A model generated the notes under the pieces. That model did no database searches, had not been told where the DNA came from, and worked only from the letters and a program-made list of their open reading frames with translations. A program made the translations under genes and the position numbers. Positions 34,418-42,270 of a stretch of DNA of 64,000 bases are shown in pieces; positions within the stretch are counted from its first letter, which is position 1, and every line of letters begins with the position of its first letter. This DNA is from CAZQQN01 sp964549595 (GTDB lineage: Bacteria > Bacteroidota > Bacteroidia > CAILMK01 > CAYYUA01): contig CAZJWK010000001.1 in assembly GCA_964549595.1 (NCBI GenBank), forward strand, positions 39,230 through 103,229, read 5' to 3'.

Positions 34418-36085
34418 TTAGTTTTTGGAGTTACCTTGCAGAATTTCGTGATAGCGTTCAGGCTTGTTAAGAATCTCTACTGCTTTCTGAACGTAATCGT
34501 TATGGTCCAGTGATGCTTTGATGCGGCCATCCTGATGATAATAGCGCATGATAATTTCACTTTCCAAAAGTTCAGAAATTTCTGCTCTATAGGTTTCGAG
34601 GTCATCAGCTTTATTGGCTTCCAGGTTGGATTTTAAATTTTTTAAATCCCCTTTAATGGCATCGTAATAATTTTCTTTTTTAGCGTTTTCTTTAAGGGCT
34701 ACAATCTTTTCTTCCGTTGCCGTCTGGTATTTGTAATCTTGTTTTTTCAAATACGCTTTAAACTCATTATAAATATCGTCCGTAATCTCAAATTCACTGG
34801 GTGGGACTATGGAATCGTGGCGATTACGGTATAAAGTAGCAAAATCAAAATGGTGTTGCTCCCGGATCAAGTTTCTTATGATTTCCGGATAGCTCTCGGG
34901 TTGGACTTTCACATCCGGTGTGATGCCATCGGCATCGTAAACGGTACGGCCATTTTCGGTTTCAAAAGCCATTTTAGAGGAATCAGCAATTTTTTCCTCA
35001 TTTTTGCCTGATATATCACGAGCTTGGATGCACCGGCCGCTGGGTATATAGTATTTGGCAATGGTTAATTTAATCTTGGAATTGTAAGGGAGATTCTTAG
35101 CCTGCTGTACCAATCCTTTACCATAGGTCTGTCTACCAATAACCACGCCACGGTCGTAATCCTGAACAGAGCCGGAAACAATTTCAGATGCTGAAGCGGA
35201 TTTTCCGTTTACCAATACGGTTATTGGCAATTCCTTAGCAACCGGGCCGGTTGAAGTGCGGTATTCCTTATTCCACCGATCGATTTTCCCTTTGGTCTTA
35301 ACCACAATTTTACCCCTTTCAATAAACCAAGAAACAGTTTTTACAGCTTCATTCAGAATACCACCGGGATTGTTTCTCAGATCAAGGATGAGACCAGAAA
35401 GCGTATCACTTTTCTTTTTAAGCTTTTGCAAGGCTTGCTTTACTTCTTCACTTGAGTTCTGGCGAAAACTTTGGTACTTAATATAGCCAATATTTTCACC
35501 CTCAACCATACCTGAGTAAGTCACATTAGGCATTTTCACCTTTTGGCGGGTAAGGGTCTTAGTGAAATTTTTATCAACGCCGGGCCGTTCAATAGTAACA
35601 TTTACTTCTGTACCAGGCTCACCCTTCAGTATCTGACTAACGTCCTCAGTGCTTTTACCCTCAATGCTCTTTCCATCTACCTTTTTAATGAGGTCACCAG
35701 CCCTAAGATCAGCATTGTAAGCCGGAAATCCTTCATAAGGTTCCCTGATCTGGATAAATTTTCCCTGCTTACCAATAACGGCACCTATTCCGCCATATTC
35801 ACCGGTTGTTTGCATCCGGTAATCTTCTATCTGAGATTCGGAAATAAATTTGGTATAGGGATCGAGGTCTTTTAACATGGCATTAATACCGGTTTTAACC
35901 AGATCCCCGGTATTAATTTGATCCACGTAATAAGTGTGGAGCTTTTTCAAAAGGGAAACGTATATTTCCACATTCTTAGAAATCGCAAATTTGTCACCTG
36001 CATACCTCCATCCTCCGATAACCACAGAACAAAACGTAATAAACAAAACCGAAACTAAGCTTATCTTTTTAATCTTACTGTTCAT
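34418..36085 (-). CDS. C-terminal processing peptidase (S41 family)
   Basis: This 555-residue exported serine protease has an N-terminal signal anchor (ISLVSVLFITFCSVVIGGW) and a PDZ domain (about 85-175: EYGGIGAVIGKQGKF, PAYNADLRAGDLIKKVDG). The catalytic domain follows, with DLRNNPGGILNEAVKT, the nucleophile serine in GKSASASEIVSG and the lysine in TYGKGLVQQA. It trims periplasmic substrates from the C-terminus. The extended C-terminal helical tail (about 420-555) is usual for Bacteroidota members. It follows yidD by about 65 bases, in the conserved order rpmH-rnpA-yidD-peptidase. Confidence 0.93.
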   Translation of the reverse strand: MNSKIKKISLVSVLFITFCSVVIGGWRYAGDKFAISKNVEIYVSLLKKLHTYYVDQINTGDLVKTGINAMLKDLDPYTKFISESQIEDYRMQTTGEYGGIGAVIGKQGKFIQIREPYEGFPAYNADLRAGDLIKKVDGKSIEGKSTEDVSQILKGEPGTEVNVTIERPGVDKNFTKTLTRQKVKMPNVTYSGMVEGENIGYIKYQSFRQNSSEEVKQALQKLKKKSDTLSGLILDLRNNPGGILNEAVKTVSWFIERGKIVVKTKGKIDRWNKEYRTSTGPVAKELPITVLVNGKSASASEIVSGSVQDYDRGVVIGRQTYGKGLVQQAKNLPYNSKIKLTIAKYYIPSGRCIQARDISGKNEEKIADSSKMAFETENGRTVYDADGITPDVKVQPESYPEIIRNLIREQHHFDFATLYRNRHDSIVPPSEFEITDDIYNEFKAYLKKQDYKYQTATEEKIVALKENAKKENYYDAIKGDLKNLKSNLEANKADDLETYRAEISELLESEIIMRYYHQDGRIKASLDHNDYVQKAVEILNKPERYHEILQGNSKN

Positions 36086-36150
36086 ATACCCGATTTTTCA
36101 TTTTCACACAACAAAAATAATGGTCTTAAAGCTACCTGTCTTAACGACCA

Positions 36151-36390
36151 TTAATTTTTCAAATTGTTTTTTGACCTTTTTTCCAATTCAGAACCCGGAA
36201 CCGGATCAAATCCTGAGCCACCATAAGGATGACAGGAAAAAATCCTTCTGATAGCCAGCCAGCCCCCTTTCAATGGGCCATGAAGCCTTAACGCTTCTAA
36301 GCCATAAGCGGAGCAGGAAGGATAATAACGGCATGATTGAGGCATGTATGGAGAAATGGCACCCCTGTAAAAGTTAATTAGCCCCATCAT
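36151..36390 (-). CDS. yidD: Membrane protein insertion efficiency factor YidD
   Basis: This short protein (79 residues from the ATG at 36390) assists YidC-mediated membrane insertion. It carries MGLINFYRGAISPYMPQSCRYYPSCSAYGLEAL and GGWLAIRRIFSCHPYGGSGFDPVP in pieces, with the conserved cysteines. A longer frame from 36459 would overlap rnpA by 86 bases and add an atypical lysine-rich stretch, so the ATG at 36390 (MMGLINFYRG) is preferred. It overlaps the end of rnpA by about 17 bases, pointing to translational coupling. Confidence 0.9.
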   Translation of the reverse strand: MMGLINFYRGAISPYMPQSCRYYPSCSAYGLEALRLHGPLKGGWLAIRRIFSCHPYGGSGFDPVPGSELEKRSKNNLKN

Positions 36391-36805
36391 CACAAGGGTC
36401 AATCCTTTGCTCAATATCGTTTTTAAGCTTTTGAAGCAGCTTCGAAAACTTTTCATCAAGGGTTTGAAAATCCATTGGTTGTTTGCCTGTATAAATCAAC
36501 GCTAAAATAATCTGGCGGTTCCGTTCCCTTAAAAATCCATACAACTCAGGTTTATGCAGCCTATATATTTCCCGCAGTTGCCTTTTAACACGATTTCTTT
36601 TTGTAGCTTTCCGGGAAAATTTTTTGGAAACCACGAATAAGGCCTGGGCAGGAAAGTGAACGGTTAGGGCTTCAAATTTCCAGGTCATTAAAAACGGGTA
36701 AGCCTTTACGACCCCGTCATATGCATTTCGGTCAAATAATCGGGCTATGAGTTTTTTCCGGGTAAGCTTTTCCGCTTTCTTTAAGCTATACAATTTTGCT
36801 GGCAT
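36374..36805 (-). CDS. rnpA: Ribonuclease P protein component
   Basis: The 143-residue basic protein binds RNase P RNA and helps process the 5' ends of tRNA precursors. The RNR motif is present as ATKRNRVKRQLREIYR, and the central VVSKKFSRKATKR and later RQIILALIYTGK segments fit the fold. It lies between rpmH and yidD in the usual order, 142 bases after the rpmH stop. Its tail overlaps yidD. Confidence 0.95.
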   Translation of the reverse strand: MPAKLYSLKKAEKLTRKKLIARLFDRNAYDGVVKAYPFLMTWKFEALTVHFPAQALFVVSKKFSRKATKRNRVKRQLREIYRLHKPELYGFLRERNRQIILALIYTGKQPMDFQTLDEKFSKLLQKLKNDIEQRIDPCDDGAN

Positions 36806-36947
36806 TTACTAACGAAAAGCTTTGTAGCATCCTTTTTAAAGAAGAAAAAGGGCAAATCCTTAAGCTGGAAAATCCATAGGAATTGCTTTTTCCCGGAAAG
36901 TATAAGTCATAAAAAGCCAAACCTTATCATAACAAGGCAAGTAAAAT

Positions 36948-37106
36948 TTACATTTTAGGCCTTTTTTCATCGGATACCGATAACTTCTTCCGGCCTTTCT
37001 TTCTACGCCTGGAAAGTACTTTTCGTCCATCCTTAGTGGCCATTCGAGCCCTAAAACCGTGTTTATTCCTTCTTTTTCTGTTAGAAGGTTGAAAAGGTCG
37101 TTTCAT
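36948..37106 (-). CDS. rpmH: 50S ribosomal protein L34
   Basis: This 52-residue basic protein reads MKRPFQPSNRKRRNKHGFRA, then RMATKDGRKVLSRRRKKGR, the near-universal L34 sequence. The start is the internal ATG at 37106. An upstream in-frame ATG at 37178 would add 24 residues that no L34 has. The short acidic-basic tail (SVSDEKRPKM) is common in Bacteroidota. No dnaA or origin-like DnaA-box cluster lies next to it in this window. Confidence 0.96.
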   Translation of the reverse strand: MKRPFQPSNRKRRNKHGFRARMATKDGRKVLSRRRKKGRKKLSVSDEKRPKM

Positions 37107-37285
37107 AACCGCTTTTTGTTTTGGTTTGCTATCCCTAAAAGAAGATGCAAATTTAACAAAAACTTTATCAAAACCCATTGATTTAATGGTTTATGCCTAC
37201 AGCGATGAATCAGCGAAAAATCGGGGTTTTAATAGGAGAGATAGGACAGCCTGAGCCCGTCCTTTTTCAATTCTGCTTTTTTTGC

Positions 37286-37293
37286 TACTTTTG
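37286..37293 (+). promoter_or_regulatory. TAnnTTTG promoter element for the lipoprotein gene
   Basis: TACTTTTG is an exact match to the Bacteroidota -7 element, 25 bases before the ATG at 37319. A clear -33 TTG was not found. Confidence 0.45.
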
Positions 37294-37318
37294 TCAAAAA
37301 CCTTAAAACCAATTGATT

Positions 37319-38233
37319 ATGCAAAAATTAACAAACGTCTTTTTATGCAGCTTTCTGGTAATCGCTACCGCATGCGGTTCAGGAAATTCCGGTAAGGATA
37401 ATAAGCAAAACGACACAGCAAGTGCGAAGAAAGACACCATGGAAAAGAAAGATTCCGAACAAATGGGCTCCGAAAAGGACACCATGGAAAAAGCGGGTTT
37501 GAAGGTATATCCTATTCAGACCAAAGATTTTCCTGAAGCTGAACTAAGCCTTGAAAAACCTGAAAAAATGGATTTGGAACCGGGAAAAGTTCAGTTCAAA
37601 TTTGGTGTAAAAAATTATACCCTAAAACAAGCTACAGCAGACGCTAATAAAAATCAATTAGCAGAATCTGATAAGGGGCAGCATATCCATTTCATCGTTA
37701 ACAATGGGCCTTACATGGCCAAATATGAACCCAGCTTTAAAGCGGAAATGAAGAAGGGTTATCATACCGTTTTGGCTTTCCTATCGCGTTCCTACCATGA
37801 AAGCGTGAAAAATGATAAAGCCTATGAGGTTCAACAATTTAAAGTTGGACAACCCGATACAGCAGCAAAAGCAGATTTATCAAAACCTCATATCTTTTAC
37901 AGCCGCCCGAAAGGAACTTATAAAGGAAAAGATTTCGAAAAACTGCTCCTGGATTTTTACCCGGTAAATGCTGAGCTTGGTCAGGATGCTCATAAAGTAC
38001 GTGCCACCATCAACAGTACTGAGTTCACCTTTACCGAATGGAAACCTTATGTCGTAGAAGGCTTGAAGCCGGGAAAACTTACTGTCAAGCTTGAATTATT
38101 AGACAGCAACGGGGAATTGGTTGAAAGCAAATTCAATACTGTAACCCGGGAAGTAACCCTCAAAAAAGGAGAAGATGAGATGGCGGAGAATGAAGAAGAT
38201 GATAAGAGCGAAAACGAAATGAAGGATTCTTAA
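37319..38233 (+). CDS. Lipoprotein of unknown function
   Basis: This 304-residue protein has a type II signal peptide: MQKLTNVFLCSFLVIATACG, with the lipidated cysteine in TACG. A lysine/aspartate-rich linker follows (about 25-60) and then a beta-rich body with DKGQHIHFIVNNGPY, KGYHTVLAFLSRSYHES and KPHIFYSRPKGTYKGKDFEKL. The histidines (QHIHF, YHTV, YHES, PHIF) could bind a metal, though I do not recognise the family. The C-terminus is acidic (DEMAENEEDDKSENEM). The ATG at 37319 is preferred over an in-frame TTG two codons earlier. It probably sits on the periplasmic or surface side of a membrane. Confidence 0.8.
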   Translation: MQKLTNVFLCSFLVIATACGSGNSGKDNKQNDTASAKKDTMEKKDSEQMGSEKDTMEKAGLKVYPIQTKDFPEAELSLEKPEKMDLEPGKVQFKFGVKNYTLKQATADANKNQLAESDKGQHIHFIVNNGPYMAKYEPSFKAEMKKGYHTVLAFLSRSYHESVKNDKAYEVQQFKVGQPDTAAKADLSKPHIFYSRPKGTYKGKDFEKLLLDFYPVNAELGQDAHKVRATINSTEFTFTEWKPYVVEGLKPGKLTVKLELLDSNGELVESKFNTVTREVTLKKGEDEMAENEEDDKSENEMKDS

Positions 38234-38253
38234 AACCATTTGGTGATTAAATG

Positions 38254-38304
38254 AGGGGTTTATCAAAAGGTTTTTGGATTTCAAAAACCTTTTGATAAAC
38301 CCCT
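38254..38304. terminator. Perfect 22-bp inverted repeat, bidirectional terminator
   Basis: Arms at 38254-38275 and 38283-38304 are perfectly complementary around a 7-base loop. The stem contains five-base A and T runs next to the loop rather than a classic terminal T-tract. It fills almost the whole space between the convergent lipoprotein gene and pyrE, and its right arm abuts the pyrE stop codon. Confidence 0.75.
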
Positions 38305-38949
38305 TTAGGTTATTCCCCAATTTTTTGGATCAGCACGCCACTCATTGAGGGTTTCCATAGCTGATTCAGGAATATAGCCCTTTTCTTTCGCCACTTTAAT
38401 CAAAACCGAATAATTGGTTAAAGTGTCTACATGTAAGCTATGATCCCTGAAAAGCGAACTAGCCCGGTCAAATTCATAAGTAAAAATGGCTGTTAATTTT
38501 TTTACCTGGCACCCAATTTCCCGGAGTGCTTCCACAACACTAATACTGCTTCGTCCTGTCGAGATCAAATCCTCAATAACCACGACCCTTTGGCCTTTCT
38601 TTAACCGCCCTTCCACTTTATTTTCCGTTCCATGTGCTTTAGGAGAAGACCGAACGTAAACCAAAGGTAAATTAAGGCTATCAGCCACCAAAGTTGCATG
38701 GGGAATGCCCGCAGTAGCTACACCCACAATGGCATCCAAATCCTCACTGATGTTTTGACAAGCATTAGTAAGTTCGTGCTTAAGCTGTTCACGAATTTCC
38801 GGGTAAGATAAAATTAGCCGGTTATCACAATAAATCGGGGATTTCCACCCGGAAGACCAGGTAAATGGTTTTTCGGGATTTAGAATAACACTTTGAATCG
38901 CTAATAATTGTTCAGCAAGTTGACGAGCATAATCAACATTTAAAACCAT
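38305..38949 (-). CDS. pyrE: Orotate phosphoribosyltransferase
   Basis: This 214-residue enzyme converts orotate and PRPP to orotidylate in pyrimidine synthesis. The PRPP-binding motif VVVIEDLISTGRSSISVVEAL lies near residue 122, and YVRSSPKAHGTENKVEGRL contains the flexible-loop lysine and histidine. The start MVLNVDYARQLAEQLL is typical. Its ATG overlaps the ATG of the divergent Nudix gene in the tetranucleotide CATG, so each gene's promoter must lie within the other's coding sequence. Confidence 0.96.
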   Translation of the reverse strand: MVLNVDYARQLAEQLLAIQSVILNPEKPFTWSSGWKSPIYCDNRLILSYPEIREQLKHELTNACQNISEDLDAIVGVATAGIPHATLVADSLNLPLVYVRSSPKAHGTENKVEGRLKKGQRVVVIEDLISTGRSSISVVEALREIGCQVKKLTAIFTYEFDRASSLFRDHSLHVDTLTNYSVLIKVAKEKGYIPESAMETLNEWRADPKNWGIT

Positions 38950-39586
38950 GCGGCAAAGCTATAAAATTTTCATCAATGACATACCCATAATCCTTACAGC
39001 TGAGGATTCTACTCCTTCCGGTACCGACAAAGATGCACTTATCGTTACCAATGCCGATTCCCGGAACATCAAGGATGCCATCGAATACGCAGAGGCCCAT
39101 CCTTTCCATTCTCACATTATACTTCAGAATTCTGACATCCAAAACCTCTTTAAAGCATTCAAGAAATTTTTTGTGATCGTGGAAGCCTCAGGAGGTATGG
39201 TCTGGAGTAAAGAAAAAGCTTTGTTATTGATCTTTCGCCACAACAAGTGGGACCTCCCCAAAGGTAAAATTGAAGACGAAGAAGCGCCTGAAGAAACAGC
39301 ATTGAGAGAAGTCAAAGAAGAATGTGGCATTCAGGAACTAACGCTGAATGAATTTATCAAAACTTCCTACCATACTTATTGGCAGCATGATAACCGGTTC
39401 CTCAAGATCACTTATTGGTTTGAACTCCTTTGCAATGACCCTCAAAACATCAATCCTCAAACAGAAGAGGGTATAGAAACCATCCGTTGGATGGATGCCA
39501 ATGGCCTTCATAAAGCATTGGAAAATACCTTTCCCAATTTGAGGACCCTGTTTCGGTTAGGCCTGGAAAAAATGAAAAAAGTTTGA
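38948..39586 (+). CDS. Nudix hydrolase
   Basis: This 212-residue protein has the complete Nudix box GKIEDEEAPEETALREVKEECGI (seen as GKIEDEE...ETALREVKEECGI) near residue 105. The N-terminal 75 residues (KIFINDIPIILTAED) form a separate small domain seen in Bacteroidota members. It hydrolyses a nucleoside diphosphate linked to another group, but the substrate is unknown. It is divergent from pyrE with overlapping start codons, and convergent with the next gene after 17 bases. Confidence 0.93.
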   Translation: MRQSYKIFINDIPIILTAEDSTPSGTDKDALIVTNADSRNIKDAIEYAEAHPFHSHIILQNSDIQNLFKAFKKFFVIVEASGGMVWSKEKALLLIFRHNKWDLPKGKIEDEEAPEETALREVKEECGIQELTLNEFIKTSYHTYWQHDNRFLKITYWFELLCNDPQNINPQTEEGIETIRWMDANGLHKALENTFPNLRTLFRLGLEKMKKV

Positions 39587-39603
39587 TACCCTTTTTAGGT
39601 GGT

Positions 39604-40053
39604 TTACCCCTGATACCATCGGAAGCCAAAATAATATAGCAGATCATCCCAATTATACCATTCCTGAGCATCCAGAAAATAAATGCTGTCAAAATAGGTA
39701 ATGGATAATTGTTCTCCTTTTAATTGGGCATTGGCATAAGGCAATGGGAAAAATTCAGGCTTTTGATCAAAAATGACCTGGTAAACATTTCGCAAATAAA
39801 AATGGCCCTCGTGGAAACCAATTTCCGCAAGGTCTTTCCGCATACTGACAATAGCAAACATATTGGCCAAAAAAATCGTAGCAAAAACACCAATTATACC
39901 GGGGCCTAAAATTACACCCTGCCGGGCCAGCTGATACAACAAAATTAACATTAAGGCCATGAAAAAACCCATGTAGTAACGCCACGCATATTCCTGAAAA
40001 ATCATGAAAGAACCCCTGTTACCAGGATATTTTTCACTTTTGATACGGACCAT
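39604..40053 (-). CDS. Small membrane protein of unknown function
   Basis: This 149-residue protein has two hydrophobic helices (about 27-45 MGFFMALMLILLYQLA and 50-70 LGPGIIGVFATIFLANMFAI) followed by a soluble C-terminal part rich in Tyr, Phe and Trp (GHFYLRNVYQVIFD, FDSIYFLDAQEWYNWDDLLYYFGF). No catalytic motif is seen. The C-terminal part looks like a small beta domain of the kind found in PH-like membrane proteins, but this is a guess. It is divergent from the aminotransferase IV gene. An earlier start cannot be excluded. Confidence 0.7.
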   Translation of the reverse strand: MVRIKSEKYPGNRGSFMIFQEYAWRYYMGFFMALMLILLYQLARQGVILGPGIIGVFATIFLANMFAIVSMRKDLAEIGFHEGHFYLRNVYQVIFDQKPEFFPLPYANAQLKGEQLSITYFDSIYFLDAQEWYNWDDLLYYFGFRWYQG

Positions 40054-40215
40054 AAAATTGTCGATATAATTGAGTTAGCAATTTTCTGCTGCAAGGTGAA
40101 AATTTTTTGGGAGTTACTTGCAACATTTACTTGATAAGTTGCTAAAATTGCCAAGCCATTCAGGGTAGCCTGATAGAAAAAAGCAAGGTTCATTACTGCT
40201 TTCAGCGTAAGTTTA

Positions 40216-40223
40216 TAACTTTG
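40216..40223 (+). promoter_or_regulatory. TAnnTTTG promoter element for the aminotransferase IV gene
   Basis: TAACTTTG is an exact -7 match ending 17 bases before the ATG at 40241, so any leader would be short. Confidence 0.45.
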
Positions 40224-40240
40224 AGTAAAATTTGTGGTGC

Positions 40241-41119
40241 ATGGCAACAAACAAGTCCAAATACCTGCTTTACAACAATAAGTTCCACACGGTGGATGAG
40301 CCGATTTTCAAGGTTTCAAACCGCTCATTCCGTTATGGAGATGGTATTTTTGAGTCCATCCGGGTATTAAAGGGGCAACTACATCTTATTGATTACCACC
40401 TTGAGCGTTTGTTCAACGGGATAGAATTTCTCAAAATCGAATTACCCGCTAATTGGACAAAAGCCTTCTTCAAAAAGAAAATCTTGCAACTCCTTGAGAA
40501 AAACGGGGAGACTCGTAACGCCAAAATAAGGCTTTCTATCTTTCGATCTGACGGTGGGCTTTATACACCCAAAACTTCAAAAGGCAACTTTTTGATAGAG
40601 CATGAAGAATGCAGCGGGGATTATTTCACACTTAATAAAAAAGGGCTCAAGATTGAAGTGTTTAGTGAAATGGAAAAGGCTTGTAACCTTTATTCCAATT
40701 TTAAAACCAGTAATGCCCTTATTTACGTCCTGGCTTCCATTTACAAAAAGGAGGAAGGGCTTGACGACTGTTTATTGGTTAATTCACAAAACCGGATTGC
40801 CGAAGGCATTAGCTCTAATGTGTTCATCATTAAGGACGGCCAGATCATTACCCCACCGCTTTCAGAAGGTTGTGTAGAGGGGGTTATGCGTTCCCATATT
40901 CTGGACATCATGCAGGAAAATGACATTGATTACCGGGTTTCTCCTATTTTACTGGAGGACCTTTTTCAAGCTGAGGGAATTTTTCTTACGGATTCGATTA
41001 AGGGCATTCGTTGGGTCGGCTCCTATAAAGTAAAAAGGTTTGAAATGGGTGTTGCCAAAACCCTTACAGACCATTTAAACCAAATCATTGAAGCCAAGAC
41101 CGAGCCCCAATCTACTTAA
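40241..41119 (+). CDS. Class IV PLP aminotransferase (aminodeoxychorismate lyase-like)
   Basis: This 292-residue enzyme of the branched-chain aminotransferase fold has SFRYGDGIFESIRVLKG, the catalytic lysine in SNFKTSNALIYVLAS and the cofactor-phosphate loop NRIAEGISSNVFII. Such proteins act as aminodeoxychorismate lyase (PabC), D-amino acid transaminase or branched-chain aminotransferase, and sequence alone does not decide which. The ATG at 40241 (MATNKSKYLLYNN) is chosen over a GTG three codons upstream. No pabA or pabB neighbour is present, so a folate role is not supported by context. Confidence 0.88.
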   Translation: MATNKSKYLLYNNKFHTVDEPIFKVSNRSFRYGDGIFESIRVLKGQLHLIDYHLERLFNGIEFLKIELPANWTKAFFKKKILQLLEKNGETRNAKIRLSIFRSDGGLYTPKTSKGNFLIEHEECSGDYFTLNKKGLKIEVFSEMEKACNLYSNFKTSNALIYVLASIYKKEEGLDDCLLVNSQNRIAEGISSNVFIIKDGQIITPPLSEGCVEGVMRSHILDIMQENDIDYRVSPILLEDLFQAEGIFLTDSIKGIRWVGSYKVKRFEMGVAKTLTDHLNQIIEAKTEPQST

Positions 41120-41182
41120 GCCGTATTAAAGGGATACGTCCCGGAAAGGCAGATAATCACAATGCCAATACATTACCGTTGT

Positions 41183-42127
41183 TCACGCTCCTAATATCAT
41201 ACCTTCCTCAACGTTAACCCCATTAAGAAATGCTTTAACGTTCATCTTTGCTTTTCCTGCCAACTGAACTTCTAATAAATCCAAAAAGCCACCCTTCACA
41301 GCCACCTGCATGTAATTTCTATGATCTGTGAAAACTTTTCCCGGCTTTTCCCCATGAGAAGCGTATTGCTTCTCTGCCTTGAAAATTTTGAACGTTTCTC
41401 CCCGGAAGTAAGTCCACGCACCCGGATAAGGACTTAAGCCCCGGATAAAATTGTACAGGTAATCCAAACTGTTTTTCCAGTGGATCTGACAATCTTCCTT
41501 AAAAATTTTAGGGGCAGTTTTCTTATCAGAGGTCTCCTGTTGTTCTTTAATGGGAGCCCTATCCTGCTGAATGGCCTGTGCTGTTTTCACTACCAGATCA
41601 GCTCCCAGCTCGCTAAGCTCATCATGTAGTGACCCTGCTGTTTGGTCTTCCCGGATAGGGGTTTTTTGTTGAAAAATGATCGAACCTTTGTCAATTTCTG
41701 ATCGCAGGAAAAAGGTTGTGACACCGGTTTCATTTTCGCCGTTTATGATGGCCCAATGAATGGGTGCCGCACCGGGATAATCCGGTAAAAGGGAAGCATG
41801 AAGGTTAAAAGTGCCCTTTGTTGGAAGGGCCCAAACTGCTTTGGGTAACTTCCGAAAGGCCACTACTACCTGAAGGTCGGGGTTGAAAGCTTCAAGCTGT
41901 TTTAAAAATTCCGGATCTTTGAGGTTATGAGGTTGCAAAACCGGGATCTGGTTCTCTTGAGCCACCTCTTTGACTGGTGGCGGCCTTAATTCCCGGCCAC
42001 GACCTGCCGGTTTATCAGGTGCCGTTACCACTCCTGCTACACAAAAACCGGCTTCAAGCAGGGCCTTCAGGGAAGGAATGGCAAAATCCGGCGTACCCAT
42101 GAAAATTAACCGGAAATCATTATCCAT
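41183..42127 (-). CDS. fmt: Methionyl-tRNA formyltransferase
   Basis: The 314-residue enzyme formylates the initiator Met-tRNA using 10-formyltetrahydrofolate. It has LIFMGTPDFAIPSLKAL at the start, the catalytic loop FNLHASLLPDYPGAAPIHWA with its Asn and His, and INGENETGVTTFF. A C-terminal OB-like domain (about 205-314) contains YNFIRGLSPYPGAWTYF. The usual partner def is not adjacent. It is divergent from recJ with about 140 bases between, which contain TAACTTTC, one base off the -7 element, on the fmt side. Confidence 0.97.
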   Translation of the reverse strand: MDNDFRLIFMGTPDFAIPSLKALLEAGFCVAGVVTAPDKPAGRGRELRPPPVKEVAQENQIPVLQPHNLKDPEFLKQLEAFNPDLQVVVAFRKLPKAVWALPTKGTFNLHASLLPDYPGAAPIHWAIINGENETGVTTFFLRSEIDKGSIIFQQKTPIREDQTAGSLHDELSELGADLVVKTAQAIQQDRAPIKEQQETSDKKTAPKIFKEDCQIHWKNSLDYLYNFIRGLSPYPGAWTYFRGETFKIFKAEKQYASHGEKPGKVFTDHRNYMQVAVKGGFLDLLEVQLAGKAKMNVKAFLNGVNVEEGMILGA

Positions 42128-42270
42128 TGATGGTTATTTTGGTTTAAAACGATTCGAAAGTTAGAGCGTTTAGTGATTTTTCCCCAAATAAAAAGTTTTT
42201 TTCCACTTTTGTTTTAAACCCAATTTAATATGTGTTAAATTAGCTATTCAGCCAATAACAGCCAATCTTT

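Noticed and set aside
36806..37312. Chromosome origin next to rpmH
   Set aside because: No dnaA gene and no cluster of DnaA boxes were visible; rpmH is often away from oriC in this phylum.
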